DNA of 64,000 bases. It comes from Cytobacillus dafuensis. Lineage in GTDB: Bacteria > Bacillota > Bacilli > Bacillales > Cytobacillaceae. Location: NCBI RefSeq assembly GCF_007995155.1, contig NZ_CP042593.1, positions 1,778,001-1,842,000 of the forward strand. The letters run 5' to 3'. The notes under the pieces were generated by a model that saw nothing but the letters and a program-made list of their open reading frames with translations, did no database searches and was not told the DNA's origin. The stretch's first letter is position 1, and each line of letters opens with the position of its first letter. Both the position numbers and the translations under genes were made by a program. Below are positions 8,922 through 17,762 of the stretch, one piece after another.

Positions 8922-9104
8922 CTAGTGAGGTAGAGGCGCGATATTTAACAGTCTTTAGCGGAGCTTGAGAAGCTATGATGCTATTGAGAAGGAAATGTCG
9001 CCGAAGCTTGTAATATTCTCTGTATTGCTTGCTGGGTCTGCAGTTAAGAACTGCAGGACTGTCTCAATAAACATCCCGGTTTATTGAGTTGTGCTATCTC
9101 ATTT
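8922..9104 (+). promoter_or_regulatory. Lysine riboswitch (L-box)
   Basis: The conserved L-box blocks appear in order: GGTAGAGGCGCG (8929-8940), GAGAAGGAAATGTCGCCGAAGC (8986-9007 region), TTGCTGGGTCTGC, AGGACTGTCTC, and the closing GCTATCTCATT (9093-9103). The last pairs with AGTGAGGTAG to form helix P1. A hairpin CTCAATAAA...TTTATTGAG sits at 9063-9087. The layout matches the B. subtilis lysC leader. Lysine binding should favour the downstream terminator and switch off the transporter genes. Confidence 0.93.
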
Positions 9105-9141
9105 AGGGAAAGAAGAGGACTTAAGGGCAAATGTATAATAC

Positions 9142-9172
9142 GAGACCTGAGTTTACCTCAGGTCTCTTTTTA
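9142..9172 (+). terminator. Riboswitch expression-platform terminator
   Basis: A 10-bp stem (GAGACCTGAG at 9142-9151 with CTCAGGTCTC at 9157-9166) is followed by a T-rich run. It lies between the lysine aptamer and the first transporter gene, as in transcription-attenuating L-boxes. Confidence 0.9.
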
Positions 9173-9286
9173 TTATGTAAATTTCCCGAATAAATTGAAT
9201 AATGGGACTTTTATAATTGGGTGGCATGCATACCTTTCCGATTATAGAAATATATTAAACTATCATAACAAAAGGGGAGAAGCTTC

Positions 9287-10135
9287 ATGAGGAGAAAATT
9301 ATCATTTTTAATAGTAATGTCTTTATCTATGATTTTACTTTTGGCAGGATGTGGTACAAGCAAGGATTCTGAAAAAACAGGTGGTGCAGGAGAGTCTGAA
9401 AATGGAACATTTAAAGTGGGGCTTGAAGCTGGATATGCTCCATTCAACTGGACACAAATGGATGAAGCAAATGGCGGCGTAAAAATTGACGGAAGTGCAG
9501 AATATGCAGGTGGATACGATGTAGAAATCGCAAAAAAAATCGCTGACGGTTTAGGAAAAGAATTAGTGATCGTGAAGACTGAGTGGGATGGCCTAGTCCC
9601 GGCTCTGACTTCTGGAAAAATTGACGCTATTATTGCAGGAATGTCGCCAACAGCTGAACGTAAAAAGACGATTGACTTTTCAGACGTCTACTATAAATCG
9701 AATTTAGTTATGGTTGTTAAAAAAGGCGGAAAATATGATGGAGCTACATCTATCCAAGATTTTAATGGTGCAAAAGTGTCTGCTCAATTAAATACTTTCC
9801 ACTATTCAGTCATCGATCAAATTGACGGTGTGAACAAACAGCCTGCTATGGATAACTTCCCAGCAATGAGGGTTGCGCTTGAATCAGGAGTTATTGATGG
9901 ATATGTATCTGAACGTCCAGAAGGAGTAAGTGCTGAATCTGCTAACGAAAACTTTAAGATGATTGAATTTAAAGATGGCTTTAAAACATCAGATGATGAT
10001 ACTGCAATTGCAGTAGGTGTTGCAAAGGGCAGTGACTTAACGGAAGAAATCAATAAAATCTTGGCAGGCATCTCTGAGGATGAACGTACAAGCATTATGG
10101 ATGCTGCTATTAAAAATCAACCAGCAGCCAATTAA
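9287..10135 (+). CDS. Amino acid ABC transporter substrate-binding lipoprotein (lysine, by riboswitch)
   Basis: A 282-residue family 3 solute-binding protein. The signal peptide ends in the lipobox LLAGC (Cys22). The mature domain begins FKVGLEAGYAPFNW and contains GGYDVEIAKKIADGLG, IDAIIAGMSPTAERKKTIDFS and the second-lobe residues typical of polar amino acid binders. It is the first gene behind a lysine riboswitch, which points to lysine as ligand (inference from regulation). Family members also bind arginine, glutamine or cystine. GGGGAGA precedes the ATG. Confidence 0.9.
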   Translation: MRRKLSFLIVMSLSMILLLAGCGTSKDSEKTGGAGESENGTFKVGLEAGYAPFNWTQMDEANGGVKIDGSAEYAGGYDVEIAKKIADGLGKELVIVKTEWDGLVPALTSGKIDAIIAGMSPTAERKKTIDFSDVYYKSNLVMVVKKGGKYDGATSIQDFNGAKVSAQLNTFHYSVIDQIDGVNKQPAMDNFPAMRVALESGVIDGYVSERPEGVSAESANENFKMIEFKDGFKTSDDDTAIAVGVAKGSDLTEEINKILAGISEDERTSIMDAAIKNQPAAN

Positions 10136-10144
10136 TGATTATGT

Positions 10145-10183
10145 GAAACCGGGTGCATCTTCATGCAGTCGGTTTCGCTTTTC
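10145..10183 (+). terminator. Intra-operon hairpin, probably a partial terminator
   Basis: GAAACCG (10145-10151) pairs with CGGTTTC (10170-10176), with an inner TGCA/TGCA stem, followed by a T-rich stretch. It lies between the binding-protein and permease genes. It could lower permease and ATPase expression relative to the binding protein or stabilise the upstream mRNA. Confidence 0.6.
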
Positions 10184-10199
10184 TTAAAGGGGGAGAACT

Positions 10200-10967
10200 A
10201 TGAGTTTTGAGTGGGTAGTTGAAATCATTACAAATAATTGGCCAATGTTCCTTCGTGGTGCTGGTGTAACGCTTTTAATTGCAATGGTTGGTACGATATT
10301 AGGCTTTATCATCGGTTTATTAATTGGCGTAATCCGAACCATTCCTACACCAGATAGTGGGGCAAAGAGAATCTTTCTTAAAGTGATTAATGCAATACTT
10401 TCTATTTATATCGAAATATTCCGTGGAACTCCTATGATTGTCCAAGCAATGGTTATTTATTATGGGTCTGCTTTAGCTTTCGGTTTTGATATGGATCGAT
10501 TAAACGCTGCATTCCTAATCGTATCAATTAATACAGGGGCATATATGTCAGAAATCATCCGAGGTGGTATTCTTTCTATTGATAAAGGACAATATGAAGC
10601 AGCACAAGCAATAGGGATGAACCATTTTCAAACGATGAAGAATGTTGTCTTGCCACAAGCCATCCGAAATATTTTACCAGCAACAGGCAATGAATTCGTT
10701 ATCAATATAAAGGATACTTCAGTGCTTAATGTCATTTCGGTCTCTGAATTATTTTTCCAAACAAAATCAATCGCAGGTAACAACTTCAGATATTTCGAAT
10801 CATTTTTCGTAGCATGTATTCTTTACTTTATAATGACCTTTACGGTAACAAGAATTCTGCGTTACATCGAAAAGAGAATAGATGGACCGGAGAATTACAC
10901 GATGTATGCCAATCAAATGCAAGTAGAGACACCGGAGGACTTGCTGCGAAAAAAGAATAATCATTAG
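10200..10967 (+). CDS. Amino acid ABC transporter permease
   Basis: A 255-residue HisM/GlnP-type permease with about five transmembrane helices. The cytoplasmic EAA loop is visible around residues 130-150 (YEAAQAIGMNHFQTMKNVVLPQAIR). It starts after AAAGGGGGAGA and belongs to the riboswitch-controlled operon. It probably forms a homodimeric channel with the following ATPase, because only one permease gene is present. Confidence 0.9.
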   Translation: MSFEWVVEIITNNWPMFLRGAGVTLLIAMVGTILGFIIGLLIGVIRTIPTPDSGAKRIFLKVINAILSIYIEIFRGTPMIVQAMVIYYGSALAFGFDMDRLNAAFLIVSINTGAYMSEIIRGGILSIDKGQYEAAQAIGMNHFQTMKNVVLPQAIRNILPATGNEFVINIKDTSVLNVISVSELFFQTKSIAGNNFRYFESFFVACILYFIMTFTVTRILRYIEKRIDGPENYTMYANQMQVETPEDLLRKKNNH

Positions 10968-10985
10968 GCGAAGGAGGGCAAAAGA

Positions 10986-11720
10986 ATGGAAGTAGTTATT
11001 GAAATTCAACATTTAAATAAAGCTTTTGGTACGCATGAAGTGTTGAAGGACATTAATTTTTCGGTAAATAAGGGCGAGGTTGTCTGTATCATCGGCTCTT
11101 CAGGGTCAGGGAAATCAACTCTTCTGCGATGTGTAAATTTATTAGAAAAACCGAGCGGCGGCCAAATCATTTATAACGGAGAAAATATTTTGGATAATAA
11201 GCATGACATCTCCGCGTACCGTACAAAGTTAGGAATGGTGTTCCAACAATTTAATTTATTTAATAACCACAATGTTTTAAAGAATTGTACCGTCGGCCAA
11301 ATGAAAGTACTAAAGCGTTCCCGCCAAGAAGCAGAAAAAGTCGCGATGAAATATTTGAAAGTTGTTGGAATGGATCAATATGTGAACGCAAAGCCAAAGC
11401 AATTATCAGGTGGACAGAAGCAGCGTGTCGCTATTGCACGTGCACTTTCCATGGAACCAGATGTTATGCTGTTCGACGAACCAACATCTGCCCTAGATCC
11501 TGAGATGGTAGGAGAAGTTCTGAAGGTCATGAAGGAACTTGCAGATAGCGGTCTCACGATGTTAATCGTCACCCACGAAATGGGGTTTGCTAAGGAAGTA
11601 TCGGATCGTGTTGTCTTTATGGACAAGGGCGTAATTGCCGAGGAAGGTAGCCCAGAGCAAATCTTTAATCAGCCGACCCAGGAACGTACAAGGGAGTTTT
11701 TGAAGAGGACATTGAATTAG
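10986..11720 (+). CDS. Amino acid ABC transporter ATP-binding protein
   Basis: A 244-residue GlnQ-type ATPase with all motifs intact: Walker A (GSSGSGKS near residue 38), Q-loop (VFQQFNLF), signature LSGGQKQR (about 139-146), Walker B ([12 protein letters not shown]) and H-loop (IVTHEM). It ends the three-gene lysine-type importer. The gene starts after AAGGAGG with an 18-base gap from the permease, and a terminator follows. Confidence 0.92.
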   Translation: MEVVIEIQHLNKAFGTHEVLKDINFSVNKGEVVCIIGSSGSGKSTLLRCVNLLEKPSGGQIIYNGENILDNKHDISAYRTKLGMVFQQFNLFNNHNVLKNCTVGQMKVLKRSRQEAEKVAMKYLKVVGMDQYVNAKPKQLSGGQKQRVAIARALSMEPDVMLFDEPTSALDPEMVGEVLKVMKELADSGLTMLIVTHEMGFAKEVSDRVVFMDKGVIAEEGSPEQIFNQPTQERTREFLKRTLN

Positions 11721-11771
11721 GAGTAAGTGGTTTTAGTTGTTAAAAAATTTACTTGCTTATATGAATTGAGA

Positions 11772-11815
11772 AAAGGCCTATTACCTTATTAATTTTAAGG
11801 TATATAGGTCTTTAT
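11772..11815 (+). terminator. Terminator of the lysine transporter operon
   Basis: A long imperfect stem (AAAGGCCTATTACCTTA with TAAGGTATATAGGTCTTT) is followed by a short T-rich stretch. Confidence 0.7.
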
Positions 11816-11826
11816 TGTTGTATCCC

Positions 11827-11975
11827 GCATTAACGGGCAGTAAGCCCCCCCACCTCAAGATTGCGAGAGAAGCGAGGAAGATAGGTGGGGGACAACTGCC
11901 CGTAAAAGCCCGATTGGTTCAACTAACTATCAGTGGGGGATCAAAAAACCCCACTGATGGAAGTTTCACTTTATT
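11827..11975. repeat. Dispersed double-hairpin repeat family B, copy 1
   Basis: Two hairpins in series. The first has ACGGGCAG (11833-11840) pairing with CTGCCCGT (11896-11903) and, within it, a C-run at 11845-11851 pairing with a G-run at 11886-11891. The second has ATCAGTGGGG (11929-11938) pairing with CCCCACTGAT (11949-11958). The tail GGAAGTTTCACTTTATT is identical to the copy at 30560-30830. Arms are conserved while loops differ. The function is unknown. Confidence 0.85.
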
Positions 11976-12248
11976 GAGATATTCGGAATAGAAGGGAGCA
12001 TTACTTTGATCCAGACAAAAGTCAATACACCTCAAGTCTTAGAAAAATATAATCCTGTAGATCAATGCAATTAAATTCCATTTTTTCTAAAATGAAGATG
12101 CAAAGGAAATGGTAGAAATGAGGGATATTAATGAAATAAATGTAAAATTGTTAATTTTTTATAAAATTAATAATATTTATTGGGGTTTAAGGAAATTTAT
12201 GGTAAGGATTTTCGGTAATAATTTTATTTTTGAGAGGAGAAACAAAGA

Positions 12249-15200
12249 ATGTCTTTCATAACAAAGTGGGCATTTGGCAATAAAGCTGCTGTTACATTAA
12301 TGACCATATTAATTTTAGTTATTGGAGTTGTAAGTTATTTTAGACTGCCTATGGAGTTTTTGCCAACTGCTGATAATCCGCAAGTAACCATAATTGCCAT
12401 GGGTCAAGGGACGGATTCGAAAACGATGGAATCTGAGGTAACTATTCCGGTTGAACGAGCAGTTACTGGTGTGAATGGAAAAAAATCTGTCTACTCTACA
12501 ACAGGGGACGGATTTTCAAAAATTGATATATTTTTTGAAGCTGGATCCGATATGAAGCAAGCAAAACAAGAAGTTCAAGATGCATTAAATAACGTAAATT
12601 TACCTCCATACATATCAAAGCCAACCGTTTCACAGCTCAATACTTCTATGATTCCCATTGCAAATATAGCTGTAACGTTTAAAGATGGAATGACTTCAGA
12701 AAATATGGCATTAGTTCAGGAAAAACTCCAGCCATTATATCAAGATATTAAAGGGGTATCCAGTGTTGATGTCTATGGGATAACAGATTCCGTCATTTCC
12801 GTCAAAATTGATAATGAAAAATTAGCGGAAAAACAAGTTTCACTTCAAGCTGTTATGGGCGTTCTTCAAGGGCAAAATTCAGCCTTAGCCATCGGAGAAA
12901 AAATAATTGATGGAAAAACAAGCAATATTAAGGTGTTTGGTGATGTAACTAGTTTAGATAAACTTAAAGGTTTAATCGTAGCTCCAAATGTTACGCTTGG
13001 AGATATTGCAACGATTGATGAAACAAAGAATGCGAATTTCATTAGCCGTTTTAATGGGAAAGAAAGTCTAGATATTAGTATCACAAAGGACAGCAAATCG
13101 AATGCTGTGTCAATAAGTAAAGAGGTTGAAAGAGTAACAAAGGAAATAAATAAATTATATGATCAGCAGGAATCAGTCGTGTACATATCATCTGCTGATA
13201 TGGTGGAGACTTCGGTCCAAACAATGATAAAAGAAGTCCTTCTTGGCGCATTATTTGCAACTATTGTCATTATGGTATTTTTGAGAAATATCCGGTCGAC
13301 TTTTATTACCATTGTTTCAATTCCGTTATCCCTTTGCTTTACATTATTCTTGTTGTCATGGTCTGGCATCACATTGAATATTTTAACGCTTGGCGGAGTC
13401 GCAGTTGCTGTTGGACGTCTAGTTGATGATAGTATTGTTGTTATTGAAAATATTTTCCGAAAAATGCAGACAGAGAAATTCTCTGTTCAAATGATCATCG
13501 ATGCAACGAAACAAGTAGGAGTAGCGATTACTTCCTCTACATTAACGACAGTTGCTGTGTTCTTACCTATGAGTTTGTTGAATGGTGGCCTTCAGGAATT
13601 TCTACTGCCGTTCGCATTAACGGTCACTTATTCCTTGCTTGCTTCATTAATTGTTGCTTTAACTGTTGTTCCGTTAATGAGTGCTGGATTATTGAAGAAT
13701 ACAAAACTTCCTGAGCATAAACCAGCAGTTAGATTTCCTAAGATCGTCACTTGGTCTTTAAATCATAAATGGATAGTATTTTCAATTGCATTCCTTCTTT
13801 TTGTAGGTTCTATTGGAACATACTTCGTCATTCCTAAGGGTGCGGTTGACAACTCTTCAGCTGACTATGTTGTTGCCACACTAAGTTACCCAAATGATAC
13901 ACCTATTGAAAATGTAAAGGAAAAAACAATTGAACTTGAAACATCGATAAGAGAAATGGATGACGTCAATTACGTTATTTCACAAGTGGGATCTCCCGCT
14001 GAAGCAGCTCGATTTGGGTATGTAGGTTCACCTACAGAAGCGACCTTTAGTATTTTGTTAAAGGATCATGCTAATACAGATAAAATAATAGAAGAGGTAG
14101 AAAAGAAAAAGGATCAATACCCTGACGCTCAGTTAGACGTAATGGCCGCTTCTTTCATGATGGGGGGAGCTAGTACCAATATTACGATAGATGTGACGGG
14201 GGAAAATATATCAGATCTTGAAAAAACAGCGAATCATATTAAAGAGAAAGTGGAAAAAATTGACGGAGTTGAAGAAGTAACAACCAATCAAGATGAAAAG
14301 AAAACCGTTTTTTCCTTTACAGTTGACCCTAAGAAAGGAAATACTGAACAAATAGCTAGGCAACTTGGTGTGATGATAAATCAAACACCAATTGGGACAA
14401 TCAGCTTGGATGATAAACAAACACCAGTCTTTCTAGAACCCGTTTTTGACACGAAAACAACAGAAGACCTTGGCAAAATTCCAGTCATGACGGATACAGG
14501 CCTTGTTCCAGTATCGTCAATTGCATCATTACAAGAGGAAGAGCGTTCAACAAACCAATTCCATAAAGATGGAGAAACTTTCATTCGTGTAACAGCTTCA
14601 GTAGATCCAGCTAAACTATCAGAAATATCACAAAAAGTGAATCTTGTGATATTCGGTGATAAAAAGGATCAAAAAGGAATGAAGCTGCCAGATAACGTAG
14701 AAGTACTTGTTGGAGGGGCAAGTGCCCAGCAGGCAAATGATTTTACAGATTTATTTCTTACTATGCTTGTTTCCATTGGAATCGTCTTTTTAATCATGGT
14801 TATTACCTTTAAGTCAATAAAAGCACCAATAGCTATTCTTTGCTCTCTGCCACTTGCGGCAATCGGAGCAATTTTAGGAATTGTTATAAGCGGAATATCT
14901 GTAGATATAACAGCACTTCTTGGGGCACTGATGCTCATTGGAATTGTAGTGACAAATGCCATTGTTCTTTTAGATCGTGTTAAACAAAATGAACAAAAAA
15001 TGACGATTAGAGAAGCGCTTGTAGAAGCAACAGACACAAGAATGAGGCCGATCTTCATGACTGCGATTGCCACAATCTGTGCAATGCTTCCACTATTATT
15101 GAAAGAAACAGAAACCGGAAGCTTAGTCTCACAAAGCCTAGCAGTAGTTGTCATTGGCGGTCTAGCCATGGCAACACTGCTAACACTAATCGTCATCCCT

Positions 15201-15281
15201 TGTATTTATGAGCTGCTTTATTTTAGAAAATCTAAGAAACAGCGGGCAAACCAATCTACTGGTCAAAATATATCTTTATAA
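12249..15281 (+). CDS. RND-family efflux transporter (AcrB-like)
   Basis: A 1010-residue RND pump: an N-terminal helix, a large extracytoplasmic loop, helices 2-6 from about residue 325, a second large loop (about 535-840), and helices 8-12 to the end. Helix 4 carries the proton-relay pair Asp393-Asp394 (RLVDDSIVVIEN), as in AcrB. No membrane-fusion partner gene is adjacent, which is usual for Firmicutes. The substrate (drug, lipid or surfactant) is unknown. A second, more distant RND pump lies at 48813. Start: ATG after GAGAGGAG. Confidence 0.9.
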   Translation: MSFITKWAFGNKAAVTLMTILILVIGVVSYFRLPMEFLPTADNPQVTIIAMGQGTDSKTMESEVTIPVERAVTGVNGKKSVYSTTGDGFSKIDIFFEAGSDMKQAKQEVQDALNNVNLPPYISKPTVSQLNTSMIPIANIAVTFKDGMTSENMALVQEKLQPLYQDIKGVSSVDVYGITDSVISVKIDNEKLAEKQVSLQAVMGVLQGQNSALAIGEKIIDGKTSNIKVFGDVTSLDKLKGLIVAPNVTLGDIATIDETKNANFISRFNGKESLDISITKDSKSNAVSISKEVERVTKEINKLYDQQESVVYISSADMVETSVQTMIKEVLLGALFATIVIMVFLRNIRSTFITIVSIPLSLCFTLFLLSWSGITLNILTLGGVAVAVGRLVDDSIVVIENIFRKMQTEKFSVQMIIDATKQVGVAITSSTLTTVAVFLPMSLLNGGLQEFLLPFALTVTYSLLASLIVALTVVPLMSAGLLKNTKLPEHKPAVRFPKIVTWSLNHKWIVFSIAFLLFVGSIGTYFVIPKGAVDNSSADYVVATLSYPNDTPIENVKEKTIELETSIREMDDVNYVISQVGSPAEAARFGYVGSPTEATFSILLKDHANTDKIIEEVEKKKDQYPDAQLDVMAASFMMGGASTNITIDVTGENISDLEKTANHIKEKVEKIDGVEEVTTNQDEKKTVFSFTVDPKKGNTEQIARQLGVMINQTPIGTISLDDKQTPVFLEPVFDTKTTEDLGKIPVMTDTGLVPVSSIASLQEEERSTNQFHKDGETFIRVTASVDPAKLSEISQKVNLVIFGDKKDQKGMKLPDNVEVLVGGASAQQANDFTDLFLTMLVSIGIVFLIMVITFKSIKAPIAILCSLPLAAIGAILGIVISGISVDITALLGALMLIGIVVTNAIVLLDRVKQNEQKMTIREALVEATDTRMRPIFMTAIATICAMLPLLLKETETGSLVSQSLAVVVIGGLAMATLLTLIVIPCIYELLYFRKSKKQRANQSTGQNISL

Positions 15282-15331
15282 AAATAATTCTTTTCATGAG
15301 TTAATGAAAATCCAAATAAATTAGAGTAAAA

Positions 15332-15383
15332 AAGGCCAGACCCAAATCGAATTTCATCGAAGATTGGGTCTGGCCTTCCTTTT
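15332..15383. terminator. Bidirectional terminator
   Basis: A 16-base stem (AAGGCCAGACCCAAAT region with ATTGGGTCTGGCCTT, 15332-15347 / 15362-15377) is flanked by A-run and T-run. It serves the RND gene and the convergent reductase gene. Confidence 0.9.
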
Positions 15384-15398
15384 TGGAAGAAAATCTAC

Positions 15399-16223
15399 TT
15401 ATCTCAAATTGAATTCACTAGGATTTGGACCTTTTCGTTCATTACGGTCAAGCCTATTGATCTCAGTTATTTCTTCTGCTGTAAGTTCAAAATCAAATAC
15501 ATTAAAATTCTCTTCAATACGTACTGGTGTTACGGATTTAGGAATAACGATTGTATTATTTTGCAGGTGCCAGCGTAAGACAACCTGTGCTGTTGTCTTA
15601 TTATGTTGTTCAGCGATTTTTTGGATGACCTCATGGTTCAATACCTCGCCGCCTTGTTGTAAAGGACTCCAAGCTTCTATAAAGATATCATGTTTGGCAC
15701 AGAACTCTTTTAATTCGGTTTGAACAAGATATGGATGGCATTCAATTTGATTTAATACTGGCTTCACATCACATTCCTGTAAAAGACGTTCAAGATGATC
15801 AATATCAAAATTGCAAACGCCAATGGCTTTTACTCGTCCATCATGATAAAGCTTCTCCAGTGCTTTGTAAGTTTCAACATATTGATCATATTGAGGAGTT
15901 GGCCAGTGAACCAAATATAAATCAACATATTCAAGTCCAAGTCTTTCTAGGCTTTCCTCATACGCTTTCAATGTATTTTCATAGCCTTGGTCACTATTCC
16001 ACACCTTTGTTGTTATGAAAATTTCCTCACGTGGAATAGATGATTTTTTTATTGCATTCCCGACACCATTTTCGTTATTGTATATCATTGCCGTATCAAT
16101 GGATCTATAGCCAACTTCAAGTGCTTTTGCAACAGCAAATTCTGCTTTTTCATCTTCCACTCGCCAAACACCGAAACCAAGCTGAGGCATTTTTAAACCA
16201 TTATTTAAAACAACAAAATTCAT
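15399..16223 (-). CDS. Aldo/keto reductase
   Basis: A 274-residue AKR with the full catalytic tetrad: Asp43, Tyr48, Lys73 and His106 (DTAMIY, TTKVW, LVHWP). The C-terminal NADPH-binding stretch VIPKSVTPVRIEENFNVF is also present. It is most like B. subtilis YtbE/YvgN, which reduce aldehydes such as methylglyoxal. It is monocistronic and convergent to the RND gene. Start: the ATG at 16223 has a GGAGC-type ribosome binding site. Confidence 0.92.
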   Translation of the reverse strand: MNFVVLNNGLKMPQLGFGVWRVEDEKAEFAVAKALEVGYRSIDTAMIYNNENGVGNAIKKSSIPREEIFITTKVWNSDQGYENTLKAYEESLERLGLEYVDLYLVHWPTPQYDQYVETYKALEKLYHDGRVKAIGVCNFDIDHLERLLQECDVKPVLNQIECHPYLVQTELKEFCAKHDIFIEAWSPLQQGGEVLNHEVIQKIAEQHNKTTAQVVLRWHLQNNTIVIPKSVTPVRIEENFNVFDFELTAEEITEINRLDRNERKGPNPSEFNLR

Positions 16224-16412
16224 TTGGCATTGCTCCTATCATTAAATTTTCTAAGTAAATCTTTAATTAGGATAACAATACACAAATCAATAATCAAATT
16301 ATTAAAAGACGAAAGAAATTGAAAAATTAATTATTTACGAAAAAATAATACTATTACTCTACCCATAAAGTGTACAATGTAAATAAGGATTTATTTTCAA
16401 TGGAGGATTTTG

Positions 16413-17762
16413 ATGAATAAAGCACTTACTAAAAACATGGTCATTATCTCTTTTGATTGTCTGTCTGCATTAGATTTTGAACTTCTTCGTACACTACCAA
16501 ATTTCCAGCGAGTCTTGCAGAATGGTTCATATTCTCGGCATGTAGATACGATTTATCCGTCTTTAACATACCCTTGTCATACAACCATTATTACTGGGAA
16601 ATACCCCAAAAACCATGGGATAATAAATAATACTCTTTTGCAGCCTGGGGTAGCTTCACCGGATTGGAACTGGTATCGAAGCTCCATAAAAGGTACAACT
16701 TTATATGATGAGGCTAGTAAAGCAAATCTCACAACCGCCGCTCTTCTTTGGCCAGTTACTGGGAAAGCAAAAAGTATACAATATAATCTACCGGAAATTT
16801 TTCCAAATAGGAAATGGCAAAATCAAATCCTCGTTTCGCTTTTGAGTGGAACACCTTACTATCAATGGGAGCTTAATAATCGTTTTGGTCATATTCGAAA
16901 TGGTTTAAGTCAGCCTGAATTAGATGACTTTGTGTTAGAGTCAGCTGTTCACACGATTTTAACGAGAAGCCCCAATTTATTACTTGTTCATTTTACTGAT
17001 TTGGATACTCAGCGCCATTACCATGGTGTATTTTCTGATGAAGCAATTAAAGCCATTCATCGCCATGATATAAGGCTTGGACGTATATTAAATGCTCTTG
17101 AGGAATGTGGAAGACTTTCTGACACAACCATTGTAGTGCTTGGTGATCATAGTGCTCTCGATGAGAATAAAGCCGTGCAGTTAAACGTTTTATTTAAGGA
17201 GAAGAACTTAATTTCAGTAAATGTAAATGGAAAAATTATTGATTGGAAGGCATATTGCAAAAGCTGTGACGGCTCTGCATATATTTATTTAAAAAACAAA
17301 GATGATGTTGAAACAAATCTTTTTGTAAGGAGCATACTAGAGGATTTAATAGTAGATCCTAGCAATGGAATTGAGAGCATGATAACAGGAGAGGAGGCTG
17401 GTAAAAAAGGAGCAGATCCGGCTTGTGCTTTTATGATTGAGGCAAGGCATGGATTTTATTTTCATGATGAGCATCTTGGTGATTATATTCATCATATTAC
17501 GAATGAAGATGTTCTGCCTGGCAAAAAATACACTTTTGCTTCACACGGCTATTCGCCTGAAAAACAGGAATACAAGACAATTTTTCTAGCCACTGGCAGA
17601 GGGATTCGGCAAAATGAAGTTATTCCATCTATGCGTCTTATTGATATTGGTCCAACATTAGCAAGAATACTAGGGTTGGATTTAGGGCAAACGGATGGAG
17701 AAGTTATCGCGGATTTTTTAACTATTGATACAAAAAATAATTTAACAAAGGGGGTAGTATAA
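16413..17762 (+). CDS. Alkaline phosphatase superfamily phosphodiesterase/nucleotide pyrophosphatase
   Basis: A 449-residue protein of the ENPP-like branch. Asp15 (IISFDC) and the nucleophile region around Thr52 (PSLTYPCHTTIITGKYPKNHG) are the first metal-site elements. They are followed by HFTDLDTQRHYHG (about 192-204), LGDHS (about 243) and SHGYSPEK, which supply the other ligands. I chose ATG 16413 over the in-frame TTG at 16410 because TGGAGG is then 6-7 bases away. No signal peptide is seen, so it should be cytoplasmic. Its TAA overlaps the ATG of the transporter gene behind it. Confidence 0.85.
   Translation: MNKALTKNMVIISFDCLSALDFELLRTLPNFQRVLQNGSYSRHVDTIYPSLTYPCHTTIITGKYPKNHGIINNTLLQPGVASPDWNWYRSSIKGTTLYDEASKANLTTAALLWPVTGKAKSIQYNLPEIFPNRKWQNQILVSLLSGTPYYQWELNNRFGHIRNGLSQPELDDFVLESAVHTILTRSPNLLLVHFTDLDTQRHYHGVFSDEAIKAIHRHDIRLGRILNALEECGRLSDTTIVVLGDHSALDENKAVQLNVLFKEKNLISVNVNGKIIDWKAYCKSCDGSAYIYLKNKDDVETNLFVRSILEDLIVDPSNGIESMITGEEAGKKGADPACAFMIEARHGFYFHDEHLGDYIHHITNEDVLPGKKYTFASHGYSPEKQEYKTIFLATGRGIRQNEVIPSMRLIDIGPTLARILGLDLGQTDGEVIADFLTIDTKNNLTKGVV

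Larger units (their letters stand above)
11721..12248. other. Gene-free stretch before the RND pump
   Basis: 528 bases. It contains the operon terminator (11772-11815) and repeat family B copy 1 (11827-11975). The remaining 270 bases are AT-rich. A 22-codon TTG-start ORF near 12007 has no support. The pump's ribosome binding site (GAGAGGAG) ends the stretch. Confidence 0.6.

Noticed and set aside
12007-12075. 22-codon ORF before the RND gene
   Set aside because: TTG start without ribosome binding site, low coding character.
14669-15196. 175-codon minus-strand ORF inside the RND gene
   Set aside because: Antisense shadow of a clearly conserved membrane protein gene.
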